Positions 26,221-38,026 of a stretch of 64,000 bases of DNA are shown piece by piece. The stretch is taken from NCBI RefSeq assembly GCF_029543155.1, contig NZ_JARQXA010000001.1:620001-684000 (forward strand). The letters run 5' to 3'. The position numbers and the translations under genes are program-made. Under the pieces are notes generated by a model. It had not been told where the DNA came from. It did no database searches and saw only the letters and a program-made list of their open reading frames with translations. The DNA comes from Sphingomonas sp. HITSZ_GF. GTDB lineage: Bacteria; Pseudomonadota; Alphaproteobacteria; Sphingomonadales; Sphingomonadaceae. Position 1 is the first letter of the stretch. The number at the start of each line of letters is the position of its first letter.

Positions 26221-27102
26221 ATGTTTTCGGGCTCCATTCCCGCGCTGGTGACGCCGTTCCGTAACGGCAGCTTCGCGGAGGAAGATTATCGCGCGCTGGT
26301 TGAATGGCAGATTGCCGAGGGCTCTGCCGGGCTGGTGCCGTGCGGCACCACCGGCGAGGCCGCGACCATGCCCAAAGACGAGCATTTCGAAGTCGTCCGC
26401 GTCTGCGTCGACCAGACCAAGGGCCGCGTGCCGGTGCTCGCCGGCGCGGGTTCGAACGACACGCTCGTCGCGATCGAGAACGTCAAGGCTGCCCAGGCCG
26501 CCGGCGCCGACGCGGCGCTGATGGTCCCGCCCTATTACAACCGCCCGAGCCAGGAAGGCATCTTCCGCCATTTCGAGGCGGTGGCCGAGAAGACCGATCT
26601 GCCGATCGTGCTCTACAACGTCCCCGGCCGCACCGTGACCGACATCCAGCCGGGCACTATGGCGCGGATCGTTCAGGCGTTCCCCGGCAAGTTCATCGGC
26701 GTGAAGGACGCCACCGGCGCGCTTGGCCGCGTGACCGAGCAGCGTGCCGGCTGCGGCGCCGACTTCATCCAGCTTTCGGGCAATGACGAGACCGCGCTTG
26801 CCTTCAACGCGATGGGCGGCACCGGCTGCATCTCGGTGACCGCCAACGTGGCGCCGAAGCTGTGCGCCGAATTCCAGGCGGCCTGGGCGGCGGGCGACAC
26901 GGCAAAGGCGCTGGCGCTGCACGACCTGCTCTATGCGTTGCACCTGGCGATGTTCACCGATGCCTCGCCGGGGCCGGTGAAGTACGCGATGACCCGCGTC
27001 CGCCCGGGCTTCCCCGACGAGCTGCGCCTGCCGATGACGCCGGCTGGCGAAGCGAGCCGGGCGGCGGTGGACGCGGCGCTGGCGAAAGCGGGGCTGGTCT
27101 AG
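26221..27102 (+). CDS. dapA: 4-hydroxy-tetrahydrodipicolinate synthase DapA
   Basis: 293 residues, normal length. Schiff-base Lys162 lies in KFIGVKDATG; the catalytic Tyr132 in LYNVPGRT and Thr43-Thr44 in PCGTTGEAAT complete the triad; YYNRPSQEG is also conserved. It condenses pyruvate with aspartate semialdehyde, the first committed step of the lysine and diaminopimelate pathway, in the cytoplasm. It is divergently placed with a peptidoglycan hydrolase gene, a fitting functional neighbour. Confidence 0.96.
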   Translation: MFSGSIPALVTPFRNGSFAEEDYRALVEWQIAEGSAGLVPCGTTGEAATMPKDEHFEVVRVCVDQTKGRVPVLAGAGSNDTLVAIENVKAAQAAGADAALMVPPYYNRPSQEGIFRHFEAVAEKTDLPIVLYNVPGRTVTDIQPGTMARIVQAFPGKFIGVKDATGALGRVTEQRAGCGADFIQLSGNDETALAFNAMGGTGCISVTANVAPKLCAEFQAAWAAGDTAKALALHDLLYALHLAMFTDASPGPVKYAMTRVRPGFPDELRLPMTPAGEASRAAVDAALAKAGLV

Positions 27103-27109
27103 GGGATTC

Positions 27110-27217
27110 CGTCACCCTGAACTTGTTTCAGGGTCCAACCATCGGCGAGCGCCGGACAAGAGGTTCAGGCGCTTTCGCCCGATGCCCGCTGGATGCTGAA
27201 ACAAGTTCAGCATGACG
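27110..27217. repeat. Intergenic palindromic element, CGTCA family (copy B)
   Basis: Left arm CGTCACCCTGAACTTGTTTC (from 27110) closes as a hairpin with CAGGG; the right arm is GCTGAAACAAGTTCAGCATG ending TGACG at 27217. About 50 bp lie between the arms. It occupies the whole space between convergent dapA and the oxygenase gene and could act as a bidirectional transcription barrier. Confidence 0.85.
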
Positions 27218-27225
27218 ATTGGAAG

Positions 27226-27948
27226 TTAGGTCCGCTGCTCGCCGCCCGAATAATAGGTCGGCACCGGGCCCTTGATCCAGGCGTTCTCGCGGAACCACTT
27301 GGTGACGATGTACTTCGTCCCCTCGATCACGCGCATGCCCTCGTGGAGCGTGTCGTAATTGGGGGTGCCGTCCTCGGCCATGTTGTTCCAGATCAGCATC
27401 AGGCCCTTTTTAGGCTTGAAGCGCACGCCGGCGCGCGGGAACCAGGTGGCGCCGCCCTCCTCGACATCGTTGAGATAGACCATCGCGGTCCAGGTGCGCT
27501 GGCCGCCGGTCTCGATCATGCGATCCCAATATTCGGCGTTCTCGTGGAAATAGTCGCAGTGCGCGCGGAACTGCTGGCCGGGCGCATAGCGCTGGCCCTG
27601 CAGCGTCTCGGCATTGACCGGGGGAATGCCGAGCGTGTGGGCGATGCGATCGTCGATCGGCCAGATCTCTTCCGACCAGCGATCGAGATCGGTGGAGCTG
27701 CTGGTGCGGAACTCGGGATCTTCGTGCACCGCGAGCAGCGTCGACGGGCGCGCCGCGCCATCGATCAGCCGGATCAGCAGGTCGCATTCCTCGTCGCTGA
27801 AGAAATTGGGATAGGTGAACATCTGCGCCGCCTCGACCTTGGCGCGCTTGACGTTGGGATCGGCCTCCAGCTTGGCGACCACCTCACGGGCGATCCGCGC
27901 CCGGTTGGGCGAGGGGGATCCCGATATTCTGCCGATATTCTTGCTCAC
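27226..27948 (-). CDS. Prolyl 4-hydroxylase-like 2-oxoglutarate/Fe(II) oxygenase
   Basis: 240 residues from a GTG at 27948; a TTG at 27984 would add 12 residues, and neither has a strong ribosome-binding site. The double-stranded beta-helix is clear: iron ligands His130 and Asp132 in RAHCDYFH, His202 in TLHEGMRV, and the 2-oxoglutarate-binding Lys212 in GTKYIVTKWF. WTAMVYLNDVEEGGATWFP is typical of prolyl hydroxylases. No signal peptide. The target, a protein prolyl residue or a small molecule, is unknown. Confidence 0.88.
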   Translation of the reverse strand: MSKNIGRISGSPSPNRARIAREVVAKLEADPNVKRAKVEAAQMFTYPNFFSDEECDLLIRLIDGAARPSTLLAVHEDPEFRTSSSTDLDRWSEEIWPIDDRIAHTLGIPPVNAETLQGQRYAPGQQFRAHCDYFHENAEYWDRMIETGGQRTWTAMVYLNDVEEGGATWFPRAGVRFKPKKGLMLIWNNMAEDGTPNYDTLHEGMRVIEGTKYIVTKWFRENAWIKGPVPTYYSGGEQRT

Positions 27949-27984
27949 AAGGGGCCAATTCGCGCCTGAAGGATGGAAATGCAA

Positions 27985-28012
27985 GAGGCCCGGTCCTTGC
28001 GGTCCGGGCCTC
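27985..28012 (-). terminator. Probable terminator after the RcnB-like gene
   Basis: A 9-bp perfect stem, GAGGCCCGG (27985-27993) with CCGGGCCTC (28004-28012), lies 26 bp past the RcnB-like stop codon. The T-run after it on the minus strand is weak (TTGCATTT). Confidence 0.5.
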
Positions 28013-28038
28013 CCGTTTCTGGCAAGATGCGGGCTCGC

Positions 28039-28923
28039 TTACCAGAAGATGTCGTAGATCACATCGACGACTTCGCCGGTATCGACGTCCACCAGCAGGG
28101 CGTCGTTATAGTAGCGGACCCAGCGATAGGGGCCGTACACGTCCGGCAGGCGATAGTAATAGGGATCGTTGATCCAGTATTGCGACGAGAACAGCATCGC
28201 GCTCAGCGTGTAGCCGATCGAGAAGCGGCGATAGCCATAGCCCCAGCCCGACGGCGCATAATAGCGCGGCAGGCGGTAGATGCCGCGGTTCGAATTGCGA
28301 TAGCCGCGCCAGTCGTAACGGTTGTCGTTGCGCCAGCCATTGCTCCAGCGACCGCTGTTGCCGTTCCAGCCGCGGTTGTTGTCCCAGCCGCGGTTGTTGC
28401 CGCGATTCCAGTCCGGCCGGCCGTTGTTGCGGTTGCGGTCGTTCCAGCCCGGGTTGCCGCGGTTGAAGTCGGGACGCGGATTGTTGTTGCCGCGGTTGAA
28501 GTCCGGACGCCCGTTGCTGCCGCCACGGTTCCAGTCGGGGCGGCCGTTGCTGCCGCCGCGATTGCCGTCCCAGCTGCGCTGCGGCTGCTGCTGCGGCTGC
28601 GCCTGGACCTGCGGGGTGCCGCGCGGCTGGCCGCCATTCCACTGCGGGCGATCGCCGCCGCGGTTCCACTGGCCGCCACCGTTGCTGCCGCGGTCGCCGC
28701 CATTCCAGCTGCGCTGGGGCTGCGCCGACTGCTGCTGGCCACCCGACGACGGACGGCTCCAGTTGCCGCCATTGCCGCCACGGTTCTGCGGCGCGGGCTG
28801 CGAGGCGCCCGAATTGCCGCCGTTGCGGCCGCCGCCGTCTCCACGGTGCCCACGATCCTGCGCCAGTGCCGGCGGGACCAGGGCTGTTGCGGCGATGATC
28901 GCCGCGAGCAAGGTCTTCTTCAT
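28039..28923 (-). CDS. Secreted RcnB-family protein with long Gly/Asn/Arg/Trp-rich region
   Basis: 294 residues from the second of two adjacent ATGs, preceded by GGAG. It has a signal peptide (to ALAQ), then about 180 residues of low complexity built from imperfect units such as GRPDWNRG and NPRPDFNRG, then a C-terminal RcnB domain: YRLPRYYAP, YYYRLPDVYGPYRWVRYYND and ALLVDVDTGEVVDVIYDIFW. RcnB proteins are periplasmic and were first linked to nickel/cobalt homeostasis; many sphingomonad copies have such disordered regions. The unit repeats are also visible at DNA level. Confidence 0.85.
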   Translation of the reverse strand: MKKTLLAAIIAATALVPPALAQDRGHRGDGGGRNGGNSGASQPAPQNRGGNGGNWSRPSSGGQQQSAQPQRSWNGGDRGSNGGGQWNRGGDRPQWNGGQPRGTPQVQAQPQQQPQRSWDGNRGGSNGRPDWNRGGSNGRPDFNRGNNNPRPDFNRGNPGWNDRNRNNGRPDWNRGNNRGWDNNRGWNGNSGRWSNGWRNDNRYDWRGYRNSNRGIYRLPRYYAPSGWGYGYRRFSIGYTLSAMLFSSQYWINDPYYYRLPDVYGPYRWVRYYNDALLVDVDTGEVVDVIYDIFW

Positions 28924-29043
28924 CATGTGTCTCCGCTGGGACCGGCAAACACGCCGGGCTTTCGAGGGTAAACGTCCCTTAAAGCCCGGTGGCTGACACG
29001 ACTCTGAATTCGCCTGTCAGCTTATTGAAAGCATTTGAAACAT

Positions 29044-29550
29044 TCACGGTTCGGGCATGGTGGGCGCATCCTGGCCCGCAGGCGGCTCGGGCGCGTCGCC
29101 GCGGGCGATGCGGGCGGCGTTCTGGATGGCGTCCATCAGCCGCGGATAAATGCCGCAGCGGCAGATATTGGGGATCGCGTCCTTGATGTCCTGCTCGCTC
29201 GGATTCTTGTTGGCGCGCAGCAGCACCGATGCGGCCATCACCACACCGGGGATGCAAAAGCCGCATTGCGGCACGTTCGCCGCGATCAGCGCCTGCTGCA
29301 CCGGATGGCTGCGATCCTTGGACAGGCCCTCGATCGTGGTGACGAAGGTGCCCTCCAGCGCGCCGATCGTCTCCTGGCAGGCGAGGCGGGCGGTGCCGTC
29401 CACGTCGACGGTGCAGGCGCCGCAATCGCCGGTACCGCAGCCATTCTTGGTGCCGGTGAGGTTCGAGGCGTCGCGCAGCGCCCAGAGCAGCGGCGTGCGC
29501 GGATCCATCTTGTAGGCGACCGGCTGGTTGTTGACGGTGAAGCGAGTCAC
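29044..29550 (-). CDS. 2Fe-2S subunit of a molybdenum hydroxylase (IorA-like), orphan
   Basis: 168 residues from a GTG at 29550 whose ribosome-binding site (GGGAGGGG) lies in the arm of the adjacent palindromic repeat. Two 2Fe-2S clusters are intact: Cys38, Cys43, Cys46 and Cys58 (NGCGTGDCGACTV then ACQE), and Cys96, Cys99, Cys130 and Cys132 (QCGFCIPG and NICRCGIYPRL). It resembles the small subunit of isoquinoline 1-oxidoreductase and related aldehyde/xanthine dehydrogenases. The large molybdopterin-binding subunit normally encoded next to it is absent from this window. Confidence 0.92.
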   Translation of the reverse strand: MTRFTVNNQPVAYKMDPRTPLLWALRDASNLTGTKNGCGTGDCGACTVDVDGTARLACQETIGALEGTFVTTIEGLSKDRSHPVQQALIAANVPQCGFCIPGVVMAASVLLRANKNPSEQDIKDAIPNICRCGIYPRLMDAIQNAARIARGDAPEPPAGQDAPTMPEP

Positions 29551-29555
29551 TCGTT

Positions 29556-29648
29556 CCCCTCCCGCTTGCGGGAGGGGTTAGGGGAGGGGCTGTTCCTCTG
29601 CATTGTCGCTACATGCCCTCCCCCGACCCCTCCCGCAAGCGGGAGGGG
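29556..29648. repeat. Long palindromic element, CCCCTCCC family (copy I)
   Basis: Left arm: a 22-bp palindrome built on CCCCTCCCGC/GCGGGAGGGG (29556-29577) plus TTAGGGGAGGGG. Right arm (29616-29648): the mirror image. The centre is 26 bp. It separates the divergent iorA-like and dioxygenase genes, and its left arm provides the Shine-Dalgarno sequence of the former. Confidence 0.85.
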
Positions 29649-29717
29649 AGAAGCGGGAAACGGGGTGTTTCCGAAACCGGCATTGTGCCGCGTCGTGCGC
29701 CACGCGACATCAACCGC

Positions 29718-30518
<801 letters not shown>

Positions 30519-30542
30519 CCACCTCCGCTCTGGATACATCTC

Positions 30543-30945
30543 CGTCACCCCGGCCTTGTGCCGGGGTCCACTGCGCCGCACACAATGTTGCTCGTGATCG
30601 AAGGCACGCCCTGCGTCTATATTCTGGCCAATCGCTACAATGGCGCGATCTATGTCGGGGTGACGTCCAACCTGCTGGGCCGGGTGATCCAGCATCGCGA
30701 AGGTGCCTTTGAAGGCCATACCAAGCGGTACGGGATAACGCGGCTCGTCTATTTCGAAACCGGCGAGAGCATGGAAGGGGCGATTGCGCGCGAAAAACAG
30801 CTCAAACGCTATCGGCGCGATTGGAAACGCAACCTGATCGAGTTGCGGAACCCGATGTGGAATGACCTTGCGGTTGGTTTCGGGCTTGAACCGTTGTCTG
30901 CATGACCCGCCGCACGGTGGACCCCGGCACGAGGCCGGGGTGACG
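30543..30945. repeat. Palindromic element containing a GIY-YIG gene (copy G)
   Basis: Left arm CGTCACCCCGGCCTTGTGCC continuing to CACT (30543-30572) and right arm from GTGGACCCCGGCAC to GGTGACG (30917-30945) are imperfect inverted copies; each also folds on itself. The right arm differs from that of the empty element at 49511-49617 at a single base. Here the space between the arms is about 345 bp and is filled by one nuclease gene; in other copies it is 20-60 bp. Confidence 0.85.
30585..30905 (+). CDS. GIY-YIG family endonuclease inside a palindromic element
   Basis: 106 residues from the ATG at 30585, which begins about 13 bp inside the left arm. The catalytic set is present: Tyr12 (CVYILANRYNG), Tyr23 (AIYVGVTSNL), Arg33 and His37 (LGRVIQHREG) and the metal-binding Glu70 (AIAREKQLKRY). 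It belongs to the short single-domain GIY-YIG proteins (YhbQ/UPF0213-like) common in alphaproteobacteria. It stands alone in the element, with the stop codon 11 bp before the right arm. By its position I infer it acts on the repeat DNA, like a homing or transposition nuclease; this is not shown. Confidence 0.9.
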   Translation: MLLVIEGTPCVYILANRYNGAIYVGVTSNLLGRVIQHREGAFEGHTKRYGITRLVYFETGESMEGAIAREKQLKRYRRDWKRNLIELRNPMWNDLAVGFGLEPLSA

Positions 30946-30963
30946 ATTGGGTGGGGCTGCCCC

Positions 30964-31722
30964 TTACTCCCGCCAGCTCTTGTCCGTCCGGTCCACCAGC
31001 CGCACCATTGCCGCGAAGTCCGCCGCGCCGGGGCCGCCGGGGACCTGGGCCATGTGGAGGTCGCGCTGGTGCACGGCGATCACTTCGTCTGGCACCACCA
31101 AAGGCTCGCCCATGCTCGCGGTGGCGACCTGGATCTCGCAGGCGCGCTGGAGCGACCAGTGCTTGATGAACGCCTCGGGCAAGGTGCGCCCCATCACCAG
31201 GATGCCGTGGTTCTTGAGCAGCATCACGCGCTTGTCGCCGAGATGCTCGAGCAGCCGCTCGCCCTCCTCGTCGCGCACCGTCACGCCTTCGAAGTCGTGA
31301 TAGGCGATCTGCCCGGCGAAGCTCGCGGCATAGAAATTGGTGGGGCGCAGGCCGCCCTCGACGCTGGCGACCGCCATGCCCGCGGTGGTGTGCGTATGCG
31401 CGATGCAATGGGCGTCGGGCAGATGCCGGTGGAACAGCGAATGCTGGACGAAGCCGGCGCGGTTCACCGGATAGGGCGAGTCGTCGAGCTTGTTGCCGTC
31501 GATGTCGATCTTGACGAGGTTCGAGGCCTTCACCTCGCTGAAGTGCAGCCCGAACGGGTTGATCAGGAACGCGCCTTCCTCGTCGGGCACCTTCAGCGTG
31601 ATGTGGTTGTAGATCATCTCGGACCAGCCGAGCATGTCGAACACGCGGTAGCAGGCGGCGAGTTGCTGGCGGGCTTCCCACTCAGCTTCGGTCATCTGCG
31701 AATTGCGCAGCGCGGTGGCCAT
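30964..31722 (-). CDS. Class II aldolase/adducin-family protein
   Basis: 252 residues from the ATG at 31722, which has GAGAGG upstream. The fold is that of FucA/adducin-head proteins. Metal-binding histidines are in HCIAHTHTTAGMAVAS (His109 and His111) and in LLKNHGILVMG. The segment NRAGFVQHSLFHRHLP replaces the catalytic Glu region of true aldolases, as in the adducin-like subgroup, so aldolase activity is uncertain. It lies convergently beside the GIY-YIG element and divergently from a small membrane-protein gene. Confidence 0.85.
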   Translation of the reverse strand: MATALRNSQMTEAEWEARQQLAACYRVFDMLGWSEMIYNHITLKVPDEEGAFLINPFGLHFSEVKASNLVKIDIDGNKLDDSPYPVNRAGFVQHSLFHRHLPDAHCIAHTHTTAGMAVASVEGGLRPTNFYAASFAGQIAYHDFEGVTVRDEEGERLLEHLGDKRVMLLKNHGILVMGRTLPEAFIKHWSLQRACEIQVATASMGEPLVVPDEVIAVHQRDLHMAQVPGGPGAADFAAMVRLVDRTDKSWRE

Positions 31723-31843
31723 GATACCTCTCCCAAGGCTTTTTCGTTTTTCGGGTATGCCACGCACCAGGCCGTCGCCGCAACTGTCGCGCGCGCCTTC
31801 AATATTGTTGCATTGCAGCGAAGATGCGGTCAGCTTCCGGATC

Positions 31844-32242
31844 ATGAAGCTCAGCCGCATCGCGTGGACGATCGCCCGGGTCCTGTTCGGGCTCTTCTTC
31901 CTCTACGCGCCGATCATGATCATGATCTCGTTCGGCGGGCAGCACCCGCCGGAGACCGTGCCGGCAGCGGCGCATTTCACCGAGGCGCTGAACGCCACCG
32001 GCTTCATGAACCCGGCGCTGATCGCGGTGCTGCTGCTGGGCGGGGCGTGCATGTTGTTCGATCGCTCTGCGCCGATCGGGCTGATCCTGCTGGCGCCGCC
32101 GATCTTCGTGATCGCACTGTTCCACTGGTTGCTGACGCACAACTATGTGTGGGGCAGCATCTGGCCGATCTGGTTCGCGGTGCTGGCATGGCACTATCGC
32201 GCGGTGTTCGCGCGGCTCTGGGAGCCTCAGCGGAAGGCGTAG
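31844..32242 (+). CDS. Small integral membrane protein, DoxX-like
   Basis: 132 residues with four hydrophobic helices: near 6-28 (WTIARVLFGLFFLYAPIMIM), 57-76 (NPALIAVLLLGGACMLF), 80-100 and 108-125 (IWPIWFAVLAWHY). The helix pattern and the first helix resemble the DoxX superfamily, but key residues are not conclusive. It is divergent from the class II aldolase gene and overlaps the end of the ScfR gene by 16 bp. Function unknown. Confidence 0.6.
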   Translation: MKLSRIAWTIARVLFGLFFLYAPIMIMISFGGQHPPETVPAAAHFTEALNATGFMNPALIAVLLLGGACMLFDRSAPIGLILLAPPIFVIALFHWLLTHNYVWGSIWPIWFAVLAWHYRAVFARLWEPQRKA

Positions 32243-33624
32243 GGCACCACGCTTCGCCGATCCGGATCGATCGAGATCGCGGAGGCGGCGGGCGGGAAAG
32301 CGCGCTGGTCGCAATCGGCGCGCGGGCAGATGCGGCAGCTCGATCCGATCGGCGTCGCCGCGCCGCCGGGCTTCAGGTCGTCCGCATAGACGAAGTCCGC
32401 CGCGTGCATCTCCTCGCAGCCCAGCGCCACCGCATAGCGGCGCGAGGGGCGGGCATAGCTGCCCGAGGGCTTCACCAGCCCCTTGGCCATCGAGACATAG
32501 CGGGTGCCGTCGGGCATCTCGGCATGCTGGACGAGGATCCGATCGGGGATCGCCACCGCCTCGTGCACCATCCAGAGCGGGCAGGCGCCGCCGAAGCGGG
32601 CGAATTGCAGGCGCGTCGCCGAGTGGCGCTTGGTGATGTTGCCCGCCATGTCGACCCGGCAGAAGAAGAAGGGCAGGCCCTGCGCGCCCGGGCGCTGCAG
32701 CGTGGAAAGGCGGTGGCACGCCTGCTCGAAGCTCACCCCGAAGCGCTGGCGCAGCCGGTCGATGTCGTGGCGGACGTCGCGGGCGGTGTCCTTGAAGGCG
32801 GCATAGGGCATCAGCAGCGCGCCGGCCGCATAATTGGCGAGGCCGATGCTGAGCAGCTCGCGAGAGGCGGGCGAGGCCAGGCCGGAGCCCTCGACCACTG
32901 CGCGCATCTCGTTCTCGAACTCATAGCGCACCAGCCGGTGGGCGAGCAGGAAGGCCCGGCTCTCGGGCGGCAGCGCGCTGTTGACCGCAAGCGTCCGATC
33001 GCCGGCGTCGAAGCGGCTGAGCTGGCTGCCGTCGCCATCCTCGCCGGTGACGCGCACGCCGTGCCAGCGCAGCCGGTCCTCGAGCCCGCGCGTCGGGCGG
33101 TCGGGATCGAGGTCGGCGGCGAGCGCCTCGGCCGAGAGGTCGATCGTGTCGATATAGTTGCCCTCGGCCTGGAACCAGTCGCGCACTTCCTCCCAGGGGA
33201 GCGGCGCCGCGTCGCTCGAGCCGCTGTCGAACCGGTCGTCGAGCACGCGCAGCTGCTCCTGGCTGCGGCGCCACGCCTCGTGCAGCGCCACCATGCGGCG
33301 GGCGAGCAGGGGCTGCTGCTCGATGCCGCGGCGGACATCGGCTTCCTCGATCCGCTCGGCGGGGACGCTGGCGTCGGTGGCCGCGTCGATCGTGCGGAGC
33401 AGGGCGGAGCTGTCCGCCGCGTCGCCGAACGCCTCGAGCGGGAATTCGCGCGAGAGCGCGACCAGCACGATGTCGGTGATCGGCCGGTCGTTGTTCTCGA
33501 TCTGCGAGAGGTACGAGACCGAGATACCGAGCCGCGCCGCCATCGCTGCCTGGCTCAGCCCCACGCGCCGGCGCAGCTCGCGCAGGCGGAAGCCTTCGAA
33601 GACGCGGCGGCGGGGGGTGCTCAA
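32227..33624 (-). CDS. ScfR-type regulator of short-chain acyl-CoA metabolism (XRE + DUF955 + DUF2083)
   Basis: 465 residues from a TTG at 33624; the Shine-Dalgarno AGGGGAGGGG comes from the arm of the adjacent palindromic repeat. Residues about 10-70 are an XRE helix-turn-helix (LRRRVGLSQAAMAARLGISVSYLSQIE). The middle is an ImmA/IrrE-like domain whose HExxH is degenerate (LLAHRLVRYE). The C-terminal domain ends in a cysteine cluster, SSCRICPRADCDQRAFP. Family members such as RamB and PrpR control glyoxylate and propionate genes in response to acyl-CoA. It is divergent to pccB, its likely target. Confidence 0.9.
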   Translation of the reverse strand: MSTPRRRVFEGFRLRELRRRVGLSQAAMAARLGISVSYLSQIENNDRPITDIVLVALSREFPLEAFGDAADSSALLRTIDAATDASVPAERIEEADVRRGIEQQPLLARRMVALHEAWRRSQEQLRVLDDRFDSGSSDAAPLPWEEVRDWFQAEGNYIDTIDLSAEALAADLDPDRPTRGLEDRLRWHGVRVTGEDGDGSQLSRFDAGDRTLAVNSALPPESRAFLLAHRLVRYEFENEMRAVVEGSGLASPASRELLSIGLANYAAGALLMPYAAFKDTARDVRHDIDRLRQRFGVSFEQACHRLSTLQRPGAQGLPFFFCRVDMAGNITKRHSATRLQFARFGGACPLWMVHEAVAIPDRILVQHAEMPDGTRYVSMAKGLVKPSGSYARPSRRYAVALGCEEMHAADFVYADDLKPGGAATPIGSSCRICPRADCDQRAFPPAASAISIDPDRRSVVPYAFR

Positions 33625-33733
33625 AGCCCCTCCCCTTCAGGGGAGGGGTTGGGGTGGGGCAGTGCCGCGGGTGCAAGGCTCGGTGAGACGGACAGGCCCC
33701 ACCCCCAACCTCTCCCCTGAAGGGGAGGGGCTT
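33624..33733. repeat. Long palindromic element, CCCCTCCC family (copy J)
   Basis: Arms of 37-38 bp (33624-33660 and 33696-33733) are near-perfect inverted copies built on CCCCTCCCCTTCAGGGGAGG plus TTGGGGTGGGGC. The centre is 35 bp. It abuts the start codon of the ScfR gene and lies 130 bp before pccB. Confidence 0.85.
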
Positions 33734-33773
33734 GATAGGCGGTTCGGCTCGATCTGCGCATATCCGCAGTATA

Positions 33774-33815
33774 TCTGCAAACCTGCACGATACAACTTTG
33801 CAACATTGCATTTGC
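33774..33815. promoter_or_regulatory. Candidate ScfR operator cluster upstream of pccB
   Basis: Several TGCA-centred words crowd this AT-richer stretch: CTGCAAA (33775-33781), CTTTGCAA (33796-33803) and ATTGCATTTGC (33805-33815). RamB/PrpR-type regulators of the same family recognise TTTGCAAA-like sites. The site lies between the divergent ScfR gene and pccB, where such control would act; binding is inferred. Confidence 0.4.
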
Positions 33816-33864
33816 GGTGCGTGCGTGTCCCGATGCAGAAGCCGCGACTTCCAAGGGGAATTGC

Positions 33865-35391
<1,527 letters not shown>

Positions 35392-35398
35392 CCCTGTC

Positions 35399-35479
35399 CG
35401 TCATCCCGGCGAAAGCCGGGATCTCGGGCGGCGGGCGCACGGTTTGTGGCACGAGATCCCGGCTTTCGCCGGGATGACG
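35399..35479. repeat. Intergenic palindromic element, CGTCA family (copy F)
   Basis: Arms CGTCATCCCGGCGAAAGCCG (from 35399) and CCCGGCTTTCGCCGGGATGA (to 35479) are near-perfect inverted copies, centre about 25 bp. It lies between pccB and the epimerase gene; the epimerase Shine-Dalgarno AGGAAG starts directly after it. Confidence 0.88.
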
Positions 35480-35487
35480 GAGGAAGC

Positions 35488-35893
35488 ATGAAACTCGGCC
35501 GCCTCAACCATGTCGGCGTCGCGACACCTTCGATCGAAGCGTCGATCGCCTTTTATCGCGACGTGATGGGCGCGGAGGTGATCCGTGAGCCCTTCGATTT
35601 GCCGGCGCAGGGGGTGAAGGTCTGCTTCGTCGATACGCCGAACAGCCAGATCGAGCTGATTGAGCCGCTGGGCGATGCTTCGCCGATCCATGGCTTCCTC
35701 GCCAAGAACCCGGCGGGCGGCCAGCATCACCTCTGCTACGAAGTGCCCGATATCCACGAAGCCAAGGCCTGGTTCGAGGCCAAGGGCGCCAAGGTGCTCG
35801 GCGAGCCGCGCATCGGCGCGCATGGCACGCCGATCTTCTTCGTCCATCCCAAGGATATGGGCGGGGTGCTGACCGAGATCATGGAGACGCCGC

Positions 35894-35907
<14 letters not shown>
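35488..35907 (+). CDS. mce: Methylmalonyl-CoA epimerase
   Basis: 139 residues from the ATG at 35488; a longer frame starting at 35446 would translate the palindromic repeat and is rejected. This is a glyoxalase/VOC fold with two beta-alpha-beta-beta-beta modules. The metal ligands are in RLNHVGVAT (His8), QIELIEP (Glu56), [10 protein letters not shown] (His80/81) and GVLTEIME (Glu130). It converts (S)- to (R)-methylmalonyl-CoA, the substrate of the mutase. It overlaps the mutase gene by 14 bp. Confidence 0.94.

Positions 35908-38022
<2,115 letters not shown>

Positions 38023-38026
<4 letters not shown>

Noticed and set aside
30862..33720. A 952-residue plus-strand frame spanning three annotated genes
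   Set aside because: It runs antisense to the class II aldolase and ScfR genes and through two palindromic repeats; translation has no domain pattern.
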